Positions 11,101 to 23,089 are shown, counted from the first letter of the stretch. The stretch: DNA of 64,000 nt from Pleodorina starrii (GCA_030267565.1 BRXU01000020.1:2125501-2189500); one strand, 5' to 3'. Numbers and translations: made by a program. The notes: generated by a model not told the origin, from the letters alone.

Positions 11101-11873
11101 GTGGTGGTGGGGGTCATCCACGTATGGGCCGGAGCCCGTGAACGGTCGGGTGGTGGTGGTGGTGGTGGTGGTGGTGCAGCAAGCAGCCGCCATGCAGTCA
11201 GCGGGCAGGGTTCATGTGGTCACCAAGGCCATCACCAAGGCCCCGCACGTTTACGTTTGTTTCGATGCCTTGGATGCATTCGGGGGCAGCCACCCCGGCG
11301 CATCACCGCTGCGGGGCTATCAGCGCGCCGCCGGCGGCGGGGTTGATGGGGTTTTAGGGTCACGCACCCGACGGATGCACGAGGGGCAATGCACGCACTG
11401 GACTCAACACACACGCACACACACGCACCCACCCACCCGAATCGGCGCGTCAGGAAGGTGGCTACAGCGTCCGTGGAGTCTGCCTGCCGGCCCGACCGCT
11501 TCTTGCTGCGCGTCGCGGCGGCGATGACGTCTGAGGGCCGCTCGCCCGCCTGTACCGCCTGCTGCTGCTGTTGCTGCTCCGATTGGGTGGCGGTTGAGGA
11601 GGTGGTTGAGGTGACGGTTGCTGGCTCCGCCACGTCAACTTTTGACTCCGGAGCGCTCTGCGGCGGAGGCAGCAGCCGTCGCTGTCGCCTGGAGGGCAGA
11701 AGGGCGGGATCCCCAGCGCGGCAGCGCTGAGACCCGCCTGTGATTCGGGTTCGGAGATGGGGCCCGGGGATGCGTTTAGTAGCATCTTGCACGTTTAATG
11801 AATGACCGACGGAACGACGCGATGTAACTAAGAAAAACAGATATCCAAATGCGCAAGTTGTGTTGTCATTCAA
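8104..11873 (-). CDS. FKBP17-like immunophilin, probably chloroplast (316 aa model)
   Basis: Five exons join in phase: 11873-11437, 10658-10601, 9708-9643, 9068-8977 and 8401-8104 (TGA). The order of motifs follows plant FKBP17-2-type proteins: DSTDAVATFLTRRFG, GGLAWLGFLAIGTLGEQ (hydrophobic segment), IKTRLEVANEINGTKDVED, VVLPSGVSYRDLRVGGG and GSRPYTGGMCAGLEQAL, ending with VPPELGFG and VELVRVSI. The FKBP fold is complete, but several residues that line the FKBP12 active site are changed: F-D becomes F-E, the Trp of the pocket floor becomes Leu, and the Tyr before the 80s loop becomes Phe. Prolyl isomerase activity may therefore be weak, as known for many lumenal FKBPs. The Arg/Pro/Gln-rich first exon could be a plastid transit peptide, but the chosen start at 11873 is uncertain. 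Introns are unusually repeat-rich. Confidence 0.8.
8409..8485 (+). repeat. (GGGGAG)n tract in FKBP intron
   Basis: About eleven copies of GGGGAG lie next to the 3' splice site of the last FKBP exon. On the transcribed (minus) strand it is a C/T-rich tract just upstream of the acceptor CTGGCGCAG, so it doubles as an extreme polypyrimidine tract. The G-rich strand could form quadruplexes. Confidence 0.8.
10020..10090 (+). repeat. CCCCT-type repeat in FKBP intron
   Basis: A run of CCCTCC/CCCCTCC units lies in the intron between FKBP exons 10658-10601 and 9708-9643. Confidence 0.7.
10205..10410 (+). repeat. Pure pyrimidine tract of about 200 bp (CCCTT/CCCCT repeats) in FKBP intron
   Basis: The plus strand has only C and T over roughly 200 bases, with mirror-symmetric CCCTT pentamers and CCCCT blocks. 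The pre-mRNA strand is pure purine. Such mirror-repeat homopurine tracts can form triplex (H-) DNA. It lies in the same intron as the 10020-10090 repeat. Confidence 0.85.
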
Positions 11874-12823
11874 GCTCGGGGGCTTGCATGCCCCGTCAGG
11901 TGATGAGAATCCTCACGGGTCGACTGATAATCAGTATACTACTACATTCACTCGTCTCTTCAGCGCGTCCTCCAGGTGGCCAGGTTGGACATTTTCGTCT
12001 GCGTCGCTGCTAATTTAACTCGGCGCCTTACGCTTGTCTATGTACCTGAGACGCGGTTATGCAGACAGTTTGTATGCATAGCCGAATGAATCATTCTCCG
12101 TTGTCGCTCCTCAGCCTGGACAGGTGCAGCGGTGCAAGTGCTGAAATCGCAAGACACCGGGGCACCGTATGGTATGATATATGTCTCCTACGACAAGCCA
12201 GACGGCACAAGCAAAGCCATAATATTCCTTCTGCATTCGAGTGTGCCTCTCTCTCCTACGTCGCTACGGGTGCAAAAGTGTGGTCGTCGTAGCAGCTCGT
12301 CGTACAATCCATGTTTTACGTGCACGCGGCCGCGCTGTACAGAACTCATGCCGTCTTGATGGAAACCTAATGTAGCAATACCGTAAACTCATGGGGCCAT
12401 TACAAGCCGCGCATATGTGAGAGATATATAGATGCGACCTTTTTTGCTGGCCCCCCGACCAACCCCGACCTACCCCGGCCCGTCATTATGTCGCTACAGG
12501 GTACGGTTTACTAGCAACTGCTTGCTCGCTACGTACGCAGCTACGCACTCGAAACCTGGCGCACGCTGCATCATCCCATGCATCATCCCACGCATGCATC
12601 ATCCCGTCGCTCGGTGGGCCGATCTGGCACCATGCATGCATGGATTGCATTATTTGGACAGCATTCCGCACGACTTCGTTCCTTTATCGTGCGCCCCGTG
12701 CGTCCCCTCACGCATACAGACTGCAGCAAACCGGCTTATATGTAGATAAAGTACGTAGACATTCGTAATGTATGTATACTCGGTACTTGCACCCCCAGAC
12801 ATTGTTTAGTTATACATGCATAG
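11874..12823. other. Intergenic region upstream of the FKBP gene
   Basis: Presumed promoter side of the FKBP gene and left flank of the tRNA array. It contains a few short GCATGCATCATCCC-like repeats near 12575-12610. I find no gene. Confidence 0.4.
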
Positions 12824-12862
12824 ATATGAGACCTACGCGCTAACCAACTGCGCCACCTCCGC
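12824..12862 (-). pseudogene. 5' half of a tRNA-Met gene at the left edge of the array
   Basis: The acceptor 5' strand, D arm, 5' anticodon stem and CAT anticodon match the array genes. Homology stops two bases into the intron, and no T arm or 3' acceptor strand follows. This marks the left breakpoint of the array. Confidence 0.85.
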
Positions 12863-13260
12863 AGCTTGCCGTACACCGGGGTGAACAAGCACCCGGGTTG
12901 CCACCTAACCATCGAGCTGCCACCACCCAGCCCCACCTCTCCTTTCGCGCTCGTTCCAACTTGTCGCCTTACCTTGCCCCCAGTCGCAATCCCCATCCTC
13001 GCCCTGATTTGCATTCGGTTTCCACCACCACCCTCGCTCACACCACCTCCCTCCGTCCTACACTTGATTTCACCTCTGACCACCCTATCTAACAACCTTT
13101 CTGGAGAACTGCCATTTACTTCTCTTCTACTGTTGTCACTGCTGCTTGTAAAGGTGCCCTCGCAAAGTGCCGAGCCTGCTCAATCAACGTGCACCTGTCC
13201 TCAATAAGCACACTTGGCCAGGACTTGGCAATGATGGCTCTACAGCATAAGCTGTGGACT

Positions 13261-13354
13261 TGCGGAGAGAGGGGTTCGAACCCTCGACCTTAGTATGTCC
13301 CAAGTCATACAGAGTATATGAGACCTACGCGCTAACCATCTGCGCCACCTCCGC
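13261..13354 (-). tRNA. tRNA-Met(CAT), array copy 1
   Basis: Outermost complete copy. It folds as a cloverleaf with an intron, but has C40 to A, which breaks a pair of the anticodon stem, and one changed D-loop base. It may be inactive. Confidence 0.7.
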
Positions 13355-13752
13355 AGCTTGCCGTACACCGGGGTGAACAAGCACCCGGGTTGCCACCTAA
13401 CTATCGAGCTGCCACCACCCAGCCCCACCTCTCCTTTCGCGCTCGTTCCAACTTGTCGCCTTACCTTGCCCCCAGTCGCAATCCCCATCCTCGCCCTGAT
13501 TTGCATTCGGTTTCCACCACCACCCTCGCTCACACCACCTCCCTCCGTCCTACACTTGATTTCACCTCTGACCACCCTATCTAACAACCTTTCTGGAGAA
13601 CTGCCATTTACTTCTCTTCTACTGTTGTCACTGCTGCTTTTAAAGGTGCCCTCGCAAAGTGCCGAGCCTGCTCAATCAACGTGCACCTGTCCTCAATAAG
13701 CACACTTGGCCAGGACTTGGCAATGATGGCTCTACAGCATAAGCTGTGGGCT

Positions 13753-13846
13753 TGCGGAGAGAGGGGTTCGAACCCTCGACCTTAGGATATCCCAAGTCAT
13801 ACAGAATATATGAGACCTACGCGCTAGCCAACTGCGCCACCTCCGC
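13753..13846 (-). tRNA. tRNA-Met(CAT), array copy 2
   Basis: All stems intact. The D loop reads GGCTA, as in plant elongator tRNA-Met, and there is one intron base change (also in copy 3). Confidence 0.88.
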
Positions 13847-14244
13847 AGCTTGCCGTACACCGGGGTGAACAAGGACCCGGGTTGCCACCCAACCATCGAG
13901 CTGCCACCACCCAGCCCCACCTCTCCTTTCGCGCTCGTTCCAACTTGTCGCCTTACCTTGCCCCCAGTCGCAATCCTCATCCTCGCCCTGATTTGCATTC
14001 GGTTTCCACCACCACCCTCGCTCACACCACCTCCCTCCGTCCTACACTTGATTTCACCTCTGACCACCCTATCTAACAACCTTTCTGGAGAACTGCCATT
14101 TACTTCTCTTCTACTGTTGTCACTGCTGCTTTTAAAGGTGCCCTAGCAAAGTGCCGAGCCTGCTCAATCAACGTGCACCTGTCCTCAATAAGCACACTTG
14201 GCCAGGACTTGGCAATGATGGCTCTACAGCATAAGCTGTGGGCT

Positions 14245-14338
14245 TGCGGAGAGAGGGGTTCGAACCCTCGACCTTAGGATATCCCAAGTCATACAGAATA
14301 TATGAGACCTACGCGCTAACCAACTGCGCCACCTCCGC
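14245..14338 (-). tRNA. tRNA-Met(CAT), array copy 3; reference description
   Basis: Read on the minus strand: acceptor GCGGAGG/TCTCCGC with discriminator A, D stem GCGC/GCGC, anticodon loop CTCATA with CAT, T arm GAGGG-TTCGAAC-CCCTC. A 20-nt intron follows base 37. The mature length is 74 nt before CCA. The A box (TGGCGCAGTTGG) and B box (GGTTCGAACCC) are intact. The intron's TATGA pairs with TCATA at the anticodon, the usual eukaryotic pre-tRNA fold. The non-pairing T31/T39 and the intron position match plant elongator tRNA-Met, not initiator tRNA. One intron base differs from the majority. Confidence 0.93.
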
Positions 14339-14736
14339 AGCTTGCCGTACACCGGGGTGAACAAGCACCCGGGTTGCCACCCAACCATCGAGCTGCCACC
14401 ACCCAGCCCCACCTCTCCTTTCGCGCTCGTTCCAACTTGTCGCCTTACCTTGCCCCCAGTCGCAATCCTCATCCTCGCCCTGATTTGCATTCGGTTTCCA
14501 CCACCACCCTCGCTCACACCACCTCCCTCCGTCCTACACTTGATTTCACCTCTGACCACCCTATCTAACAACCTTTCTGGAGAACTGCCATTTACTTCTC
14601 TTCTACTGTTGTCACTGCTGCTTTTAAAGGTGCCCTAGCAAAGTGCCGAGCCTGCTCAATCAACGTGCACCTGTCCTCAATAAGCACACTTGGCCAGGAC
14701 TTGGCAATGATGGCTCTACAGCATAAGCTGTGGACT

Positions 14737-14830
14737 TGCGGAGAGAGGGGTTCGAACCCTCGACCTTAGGATGTCCCAAGTCATACAGAGTATATGAGAC
14801 CTACGCGCTAACCAACTGCGCCACCTCCGC
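14737..14830 (-). tRNA. tRNA-Met(CAT), array copy 4
   Basis: All stems intact. The base at the 3' intron/exon junction is G where most copies have A (GATGTCC on the plus strand). Confidence 0.92.
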
Positions 14831-15228
14831 AGCTTGCCGTACACCGGGGTGAACAAGCACCCGGGTTGCCACCCAACCATCGAGCTGCCACCACCCAGCC
14901 CCACCTCTCCTTTCGCGCTCGTTCCAACTTGTCGCCTTACCTTGCCCCCAGTCGCAATCCCCATCCTCGCCCTGATTTGCATTCGGTTTCCACCACCACC
15001 CTCGCTCACACCACCTCCCTCCGTCCTACACTTGATTTCACCTCTGACCACCCTATCTAACAACCTTTCTGGAGAACTGCCATTTACTTCTCTTCTACTG
15101 TTGTCACTGCTGCTTTTAAAGGTGCCCTAGCAAAGTGCCGAGCCTGCTCAATCAACGTGCACCTGTCCTCAATAAGCACACTTGGCCAGGACTTGGCAAT
15201 GATGGCTCTACAGCATAAGCTGTGGACT

Positions 15229-15322
15229 TGCGGAGAGAGGGGTTCGAACCCTCGACCTTAGGATGTCCCAAGTCATACAGAGTATATGAGACCTACGCGC
15301 TAACCAACTGCGCCACCTCCGC
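15229..15322 (-). tRNA. tRNA-Met(CAT), array copy 5
   Basis: Identical in the tRNA to copy 4. Confidence 0.92.
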
Positions 15323-15720
15323 AGCTTGCCGTACACCGGGGTGAACAAGCACCCGGGTTGCCACCCAACCATCGAGCTGCCACCACCCAGCCCCACCTCT
15401 CCTTTCGCGCTCGTTCCAACTTGTCGCCTTACCTTGCCCCCAGTCGCAATCCCCATCCTCGCCCTGATTTGCATTCGGTTTCCACCACCACCCTCGCTCA
15501 CACCATCTCCCTCCGTCCTACACTTGATTTCACCTCTGACCACCCTATCTAACAACCTTTCTGGAGAACTGCCATTTACTTCTCTTCTACTGTTGTCACT
15601 GCCGCTTGTAAAGGTGCCCTCGCAAAGTGCCGAGCCTGCTCAATCAGCGTGCACCTGTCATCAATAAGCACACTTGGCCAGGACTTGGCAATGATGGCTC
15701 TACAGCATAAGCTGTGGACT

Positions 15721-15814
15721 TGCGGAGAGAGGGGTTCGAACCCTCGACCTTAGGATGTCCCAAGTCATACAGAGTATATGAGACCTACGCGCTAACCAAC
15801 TGCGCCACCTCCGC
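15721..15814 (-). tRNA. tRNA-Met(CAT), array copy 6
   Basis: Identical in the tRNA to copies 4 and 5. Confidence 0.92.
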
Positions 15815-16212
15815 AGCTTGCCGTACACCGGGGTGAACAAGCACCCGGGTTGCCACCCAACCATCGAGCTGCCACCACCCAGCCCCACCTCTCCTTTCGC
15901 GCTCGTTCCAACTTGTCGCCTTACCTTGCCCCCAGTCGCAATCCCCATCCTCGCCCTGATTTGCATTCGGTTTCCACCACCACCCTCGCTCACACCACCT
16001 CCCTCCGTCCTACACTTGATTTCACCTCTGACCACCCTATCTAACAACCTTTCTGGAGAACTGCCATTTACTTCTCTTCTACTGTTGTCACTGCTGCTTG
16101 TAAAGGTGCCCTCGCAAAGTGCCGAGCCTGCTCAATCAGCGTGCACCTGTCATCAATAAGCACACTTGGCCAGGACTTGGCAATGATGGCTCTACAGCAT
16201 AAGCTGTGGGCT

Positions 16213-16306
16213 TGCGGAGAGAGGGGTTCGAACCCTCGACCTTAGGATATCCCAAGTCATACAGAGTATATGAGACCTACGCGCTAACCAACTGCGCCAC
16301 CTCCGC
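16213..16306 (-). tRNA. tRNA-Met(CAT), array copy 7 (majority sequence)
   Basis: This is the majority tRNA and intron sequence of the array, with all stems paired. The neighbouring spacer has a one-base C insertion. Confidence 0.93.
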
Positions 16307-16705
16307 AGCTTGCCGTACACCGGGGTGAACAAGCACCCCGGGTTGCCACTCAACCATCGAGCTGCCACCACCCAGCCCCACCTCTCCTTTCGCGCTCGTT
16401 CCAACTTGTCGCCTTACCTTGCCCCCAGTCGCAATCCCCATCCTCGCCCTGATTTGCATTCGGTTTCCACCACCACCCTCGCTCACACCACCTCCCTCCG
16501 TCCTACACTTGATTTCACCTCTGACCACCCTATCTAACAACCTTTCTGGAGAACTGCCATTTACTTCTCTTCTACTGTTGTCACTGCCGCTTGTAAAGGT
16601 GCCCTCGCAAAGTGCCGAGCCTGCTCAATCAGCGTGCACCTGTCATCAATAAGCACACTTGGCCAGGACTTGGCAATGATGGCTCTACAGCATAAGCTGT
16701 GGGCT

Positions 16706-16799
16706 TGCGGAGAGAGGGGTTCGAACCCTCGACCTTAGGATATCCCAAGTCATACAGAGTATATGAGACCTACGCGCTAACCAACTGCGCCACCTCCGC
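16706..16799 (-). tRNA. tRNA-Met(CAT), array copy 8
   Basis: Majority sequence. Its spacer shares rare variants with that of copy 24. Confidence 0.93.
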
Positions 16800-17197
16800 A
16801 GCTTGCCGTACACCGGGGTGAACAAGCACCCCGATTGCCACTCAACCATCGAGCTGCCACCACCCAGCCCCACCTCTCCTTTCGCGCTCGTTCCAACTTG
16901 TCGCCTTACCTTGCCCCCAGTCGCAATCCCCATCCTCGCCCTGATTTGCATTCGGTTTCCACCACCACCCTCGCTCACACCATCTCCCTCCGTCCTACAC
17001 TTGATTTCACCTCTGGCCACCCTATCTAACAACCTTTCTGGAGAACTGCCATTTACTTCTCTTCTACTGTTGTCACTGCTGCTTTTAAAGGTGCCCTAGC
17101 AAAGTGCCGAGCCTGCTCAATCAACGTGCACCTGTCCTCAATAAGCACACTTGGCCAGGACTTGGCAATGATGGCTCTACAGCATAAGCTGTGGACT

Positions 17198-17291
17198 TGC
17201 GGAGAGAGGGGTTCGAACCCTCGACCGTAGGATATCCCAAGTCATACAGAGTATATGAGACCTACGCGCTAACCAACTGCGCCACCTCCGC
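17198..17291 (-). tRNA. tRNA-Met(CAT), array copy 9
   Basis: Majority sequence except A44 to C in the variable loop. Stems are intact. Confidence 0.9.
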
Positions 17292-17689
17292 AGCTTGCCG
17301 TACACCGGGGTGAACAAGCACCCGGGTTGCCACTCAACCATCGAGCTGCCACCACCCAGCCCCACCTCTCCTTTCGCGCTCGTTCCAACTTGTCGCCTTA
17401 CCTTGCCCCCAGTCGCAATCCCCATCCTCGCCCTGATTTGCATTCGGTTTCCACCACCACCCTCGCTCACACCACCTCCCTCCGTCCTACACTTGATTTC
17501 ACCTCTGACCACCCTATCTAACAACCTTTCTGGAGAACTGCCATTTACTTCTCTTCTACTGTTGTCACTGCTGCTTGTAAAGGTGCCCTCGCAAAGTGCC
17601 GAGCCTGCTCAATCAGCGTGCACCTGTCCTCAATAAGCACACTTGGCCAGGACTTGGCAATGATGGCTCTACAGCATAAGCTGTGGGCT

Positions 17690-17783
17690 TGCGGAGAGAG
17701 GGGTTCGAACACTCGACCTTAGGATATCCCAAGTCATACAGAGTATATGAGACCTACGCGCTAACCAACTGTGCCACCTCCGC
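17690..17783 (-). tRNA. tRNA-Met(CAT), array copy 10, two stem mismatches
   Basis: G52 to T leaves a T-stem mismatch with C62, and G12 to A leaves a D-stem mismatch with C23. The same double variant occurs in copies 12, 22, 23, 25 and 34. It may be a weak or non-functional tRNA. Confidence 0.75.
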
Positions 17784-18181
17784 AGCTTGCCGTACACCGG
17801 GGTGAACAAGCACCCGGGTTGCCACTCAACCATCGAGCTGCCACCACCCAGCCCCACCTCTCCTTTCGCGCTCGTTCCAACTTGTCGCCTTACCTTGCCC
17901 CCAGTCGCAATCCCCATCCTCGCCCTGATTTGCATTCGGTTTCCACCACCACCCTCGCTCACACCACCTCCCTCCGTCCTACACTTGATTTCACCTCTGA
18001 CCACCCTATCTAACAACCTTTCTGGAGAACTGCCATTTACTTCTCTTCTACTGTTGTCACTGCTGCTTGTAAAGGTGCCCTCGCAAAGTGCCGAGCCTGC
18101 TCAATCAACGTGCACCTGTCCTCAATAAGCACACTTGGCCAGGACTTGGCAATGATGGCTCTACAGCATAAGCTGTGGGCT

Positions 18182-18275
18182 TGCGGAGAGAGGGGTTCGA
18201 ACCCCCGACCTTAAGATGTCCCAAGTCATACAGAGTATATGAGACCTACGCGCTAACCAACTGCGCCACCTCCGC
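18182..18275 (-). tRNA. tRNA-Met(CAT), array copy 11
   Basis: A50 to G and C41 to T both turn Watson-Crick pairs into G-T wobbles, so the fold is kept. Same type as copy 24. Confidence 0.85.
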
Positions 18276-18673
18276 AGCTTGCCGTACACCGGGGTGAACA
18301 AGCACCCCGGTTGCCACTCAACCATCGAGCTGCCACCACCCAGCCCCACCTCTCCTTTCGCGCTCGTTCCAACTTGTCGCCTTACCTTGCCCCCAGTCGC
18401 AATCCCCATCCTCGCCCTGGTTTGCATTCGGTTTCCACCACCACCCTCGCTCACACCACCTCCCTCCGTCCTACACTTGATTTCACCTCTGACCACCCTA
18501 TCTAACAACCTTTCTGGAGAACTGCCATTTACTTCTCTTCTACTGTTGTCACTGCTGCTTTTAAAGGTGCCCTCGCAAAGTGCCGAGCCTGCTCAATCAA
18601 CGTGCACCTGTCCTCAATAAGCACACTTGGCCAGGACTTGGCAATGATGGCTCTACAGCATAAGCTGTGGACT

Positions 18674-18767
18674 TGCGGAGAGAGGGGTTCGAACACTCGA
18701 CCTTAGGATATCCCAAGTCATACAGAGTATATGAGACCTACGCGCTAACCAACTGTGCCACCTCCGC
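18674..18767 (-). tRNA. tRNA-Met(CAT), array copy 12, two stem mismatches
   Basis: Same double T-stem and D-stem mismatch as copy 10. Confidence 0.75.
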
Positions 18768-19165
18768 AGCTTGCCGTACACCGGGGTGAACAAGCACCCG
18801 GGTTGCCACTCAACCATCGAGCTGCCACCACCCAGCCCCACCTCTCCTTTCGCGCTCGTTCCAACTTGTCGCCTTACCTTGCCCCCAGTCGCAATCCCCA
18901 TCCTCGCCCTGATTTGCATTCGGTTTCCACCACCACCCTCGCTCACACCACCTCCCTCCGTCCTACACTTGATTTCACCTCTGACCACCCTATCTAACAA
19001 CCTTTCTGGAGAACTGCCATTTACTTCTCTTCTACTGTTGTCACTGCTGCTTTTAAAGGTGCCCTCGCAAAGTGCCGAGCCTGCTCAATCAACGTGCACC
19101 TGTCCTCAATAAGCACACTTGGCCAGGACTTGGCAATGATGGCTCTACAGCATAAGCTGTGGACT

Positions 19166-19259
19166 TGCGGAGAGAGGGGTTCGAACCCTCGACCTTAGGA
19201 TGTCCCAAGTCATACAGAGTATATGAGACCTACGCGCTAACCAACTGCGCCATCTCCGC
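19166..19259 (-). tRNA. tRNA-Met(CAT), array copy 13
   Basis: G7 to A replaces the acceptor G-T wobble with an A-T pair. Same variant in copies 26 and 36. The spacer on its 3' flank of the plus strand is a 486-bp type. Confidence 0.9.
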
Positions 19260-19651
19260 AGCTTGCCGTACACCGGGGTGAACAAGCACCCGGGTTGCCA
19301 CTCAACCATCGAGCTGCCACCACCCAGCCCCACCTCTCCTTTCGCGCTCGTTCCAACTTGTCGCCTTACCTTGCCCCCAGTCGCAATCCCCATCCTCGCC
19401 CTGATTTTCATTCGGTTTCCACCACCACCCTCGCTCACACCACCTCCCTCCGTCCTACACTTGATTTCACCTCTGACCACCCTATCTAACAACCTTTCTG
19501 GAGAACTGCCATTTACTTCTCTTCTACTGTTGTCACTGCTGCTTTTAAAGGTGCCCTAGCAAAGTGCCGAGCCTGCTCAATCAACGTGCACCTGTCTTCA
19601 ATAAGCACACTTGGCCAGGACTTGATGGCTCTACAGCATAAGCTGTGGGCT

Positions 19652-19745
19652 TGCGGAGAGAGGGGTTCGAACCCTCGACCTTAGGATAACCCAAGTCATA
19701 CAGAGTATATGAGACCTACGCGCTAACCAACTGCGCCACCTCCGC
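19652..19745 (-). tRNA. tRNA-Met(CAT), array copy 14
   Basis: Stems intact. One base differs at the end of the intron (GATAACCC on the plus strand), as in copies 17, 21, 27, 37 and 44. Confidence 0.92.
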
Positions 19746-20143
19746 AGCTTGCCGTACACCGGGGTGAACAAGCACCCCGGTTGCCACTCAACCATCGAGC
19801 TGCCACCACCCAGCCCCACCTCTCCTTTCGCGCTCGTTCCAACTTGTCGCCTTACCTTGCCCCCAGTCGCAATCCCCATCCTCGCCCTGATTTGCATTCG
19901 GTTTCCACCACCACCCTCGCTCACACCACCTCCCTCCGTCCTACACTTGATTTCACCTCTGACCACCCTATCTAACAACCTTTCTGGAGAACTGCCATTT
20001 ACTTCTCTTCTACTGTTGTCACTGCCGCTTGTAAAGGTGCCCTCGCAAAGTGCCGAGCCTGCTCAATCAGCGTGCACCTGTCATCAATAAGCACACTTGG
20101 CCAGGACTTGGCAATGATGGCTCTACAGCATAAGCTGTGGGCT

Positions 20144-20237
20144 TGCGGAGAGAGGGGTTCGAACCCTCGACCTTAGGATATCCCAAGTCATACAGAGTAT
20201 ATGAGACCTACGCGCTAACCAACTGCGCCACCTCCGC
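20144..20237 (-). tRNA. tRNA-Met(CAT), array copy 15
   Basis: Majority sequence. Confidence 0.93.
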
Positions 20238-20635
20238 AGCTTGCCGTACACCGGGGTGAACAAGCACCCCGGTTGCCACTCAACCATCGAGCTGCCACCA
20301 CCCAGCCCCACCTCTCCTTTCGCGCTCGTTCCAACTTGTCGCCTTACCTTGCCCCCAGTCGCAATCCCCATCCTCGCCCTGGTTTGCATTCGGTTTCCAC
20401 CACCACCCTCGCTCACACCACCTCCCTCCGTCCTACACTTGATTTCACCTCTGACCACCCTATCTAACAACCTTTCTGGAGAACTGCCATTTACTTCTCT
20501 TCTACTGTTGTCACTGCTGCTTTTAAAGGTGCCCTCGCAAAGTGCCGAGCCTGCTCAATCAACGTGCACCTGTCCTCAATAAGCACACTTGGCCAGGACT
20601 TGGCAATGATGGCTCTACAGCATAAGATGTGGACT

Positions 20636-20729
20636 TGCGGAGAGAGGGGTTCGAACACTCGACCTTAGGATATCCCAAGTCATACAGAGTATATGAGACC
20701 TACGCGCTAACCAACTGCGCCACCTCCGC
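20636..20729 (-). tRNA. tRNA-Met(CAT), array copy 16, T-stem mismatch
   Basis: G52 to T mismatch only. The hairpin behind the gene is also changed (GCTGT arm altered), as in copy 34. Confidence 0.78.
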
Positions 20730-21127
20730 AGCTTGCCGTACACCGGGGTGAACAAGCACCCGGGTTGCCACTCAACCATCGAGCTGCCACCACCCAGCCC
20801 CACCTCTCCTTTCGCGCTCGTTCCAACTTGTCGCCTTACCTTGCCCCCAGTCGCAATCCCCATCCTCGCCCTGATTTGCATTCGGTTTCCACCACCACCC
20901 TCGCTCACACCACCTCCCTCCGTCCTACACTTGATTTCACCTCTGACCACCCTATCTAACAACCTTTCTGGAGAACTGCCATTTACTTCTCTTCTACTGT
21001 TGTCACTGCTGCTTGTAAAGGTGCCCTCGCAAAGTGCCGAGCCTGCTCAATCAGCGTGCACCTGTCTTCAATAAGCACACTTGGCCAGGACTTGGCAATG
21101 ATGGCTCTACAGCATAAGCTGTGGGCT

Positions 21128-21221
21128 TGCGGAGAGAGGGGTTCGAACCCTCGACCTTAGGATAACCCAAGTCATACAGAGTATATGAGACCTACGCGCT
21201 AACCAACTGCGCCACCTCCGC
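21128..21221 (-). tRNA. tRNA-Met(CAT), array copy 17
   Basis: Copy-14 type intron end. Stems intact. Confidence 0.92.
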
Positions 21222-21619
21222 AGCTTGCCGTACACCGGGGTGAACAAGCACCCGGGTTGCCACTCAACCATCGAGCTGCCACCACCCAGCCCCACCTCTC
21301 CTTTCGCGCTCGTTCCAACTTGTCGCCTTACCTTGCCCCCAGTCGCAATCCCCATCCTCGCCCTGATTTGCATTCGGTTTCCACCACCACCCTCGCTTAC
21401 ACCACCTCCCTCCGTCCTACACTTGATTTCACCTCTGACCACCCTATCTAACAACCTTTCTGGAGAACTGCCATTTACTTCTCTTCTACTGTTGTCACTG
21501 CTGCTTGTAAAGGTGCCCTCGCAAAGTGCCGAGCCTGCTCAATCAACGTGCACCTGTCCTCAATAAGCACACTTGGCCAGGACTTGGCAATGATGGCTCT
21601 ACAGCATAAGCTGTGGGCT

Positions 21620-21713
21620 TGCGGAGAGAGGGGTTCGAACCCCCGACCTTAGGATGTCCCAAGTCATACAGAGTATATGAGACCTACGCGCTAACCAACT
21701 GCGCCACCTCCGC
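21620..21713 (-). tRNA. tRNA-Met(CAT), array copy 18
   Basis: A50 to G gives a T-stem wobble. The intron junction base is as in copy 4. Confidence 0.88.
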
Positions 21714-22111
21714 AGCTTGCCGTACACCGGGGTGAACAAGCACCCCGGTTGCCACTCAACCATCGAGCTGCCACCACCCAGCCCCACCTCTCCTTTCGCG
21801 CTCGTTCCAACTTGTCGCCTTACCTTGCCCCCAGTCGCAATCCCCATCCTCGCCCTGATTTGCATTCGGTTTCCACCACCACCCTCGCTCACACCACCTC
21901 CCTCCGTCCTACACTTGATTTCACCTCTGACCACCCTATCTAACAACCTTTCTGGAGAACTGCCATTTACTTCTCTTCTACTGTTGTCACTGCTGCTTTT
22001 AAAGGTGCCCTCGCAAAGTGCCGAGCCTGCTCAATCAACGTGCACCTGTCCTCAATAAGCACACTTGGCCAGGACTTGGCAATGATGGCTCTACAGCATA
22101 AGCTGTGGACT

Positions 22112-22205
22112 TGCGGAGAGAGGGGTTCGAACACTCGACCTTAGGATATCCCAAGTCATACAGAGTATATGAGACCTACGCGCTAACCAACTGCGCCACC
22201 CCCGC
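22112..22205 (-). tRNA. tRNA-Met(CAT), array copy 19, T-stem mismatch
   Basis: G52 to T mismatch plus A5 to G acceptor wobble. Copy 40 carries the same pair of changes. Confidence 0.76.
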
Positions 22206-22603
22206 AGCTTGCCGTACACCGGGGTGAACAAGCACCCGGGTTGCCACTCAACCATCGAGCTGCCACCACCCAGCCCCACCTCTCCTTTCGCGCTCGTTCC
22301 AACTTGTCGCCTTACCTTGCCCCCAGTCGCAATCCCCATCCTCGCCCTGGTTTTCATTCGGTTTCCACCACCACCCTCGCTCACACCACCTCCCTCCGTC
22401 CTACACTTGATTTCACCTCTGACCACCCTATCTAACAACCTTTCTGGAGAACTGCCATTTACTTCTCTTCTACTGTTGTCACTGCTGCTTTTAAAGGTGC
22501 CCTCGCAAAGTGCCGAGCCTGCTCAATCAACGTGCACCTGTCCTCAATAAGCACACTTGGCCAGGACTTGGCAATGATGGCTCTACAGCATAAGCTGTGG
22601 GCT

Positions 22604-22697
22604 TGCGGAGAGAGGGGTTCGAACACTCGACCTTAGGATATCCCAAGTCATACAGAGTATATGAGACCTACGCGCTAACCAACTGCGCCACCTCCGC
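22604..22697 (-). tRNA. tRNA-Met(CAT), array copy 20, T-stem mismatch
   Basis: G52 to T mismatch; otherwise majority sequence. A 486-bp interval follows. Confidence 0.78.
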
Positions 22698-23089
22698 AGC
22701 TTGCCGTACACCGGGGTGAACAAGCACCCGGGTTGCCACTCAACCATCGAGCTGCCACCACCCAGCCCCACCTCTCCTTTCGCGCTCGTTCCAACTTGTC
22801 GCCTTACCTTGCCCCCAGTCGCAATCCCCATCCTCGCCCTGATTTGCATTCGGTTTCCACCACCACCCTCGCTCACACCACCTCCCTCCGTCCTACACTT
22901 GATTTCACCTCTGACCACCCTATCTAACAACCTTTCTGGAGAACTGCCATTTACTTCTCTTCTACTGTTGTCACTGCTGCTTGTAAAGGTGCCCTCGCAA
23001 AGTGCCGAGCCTGCTCAATCAGCGTGCACCTGTCTTCAATAAGCACACTTGGCCAGGACTTGATGGCTCTACAGCATAAGCTGTGGGCT

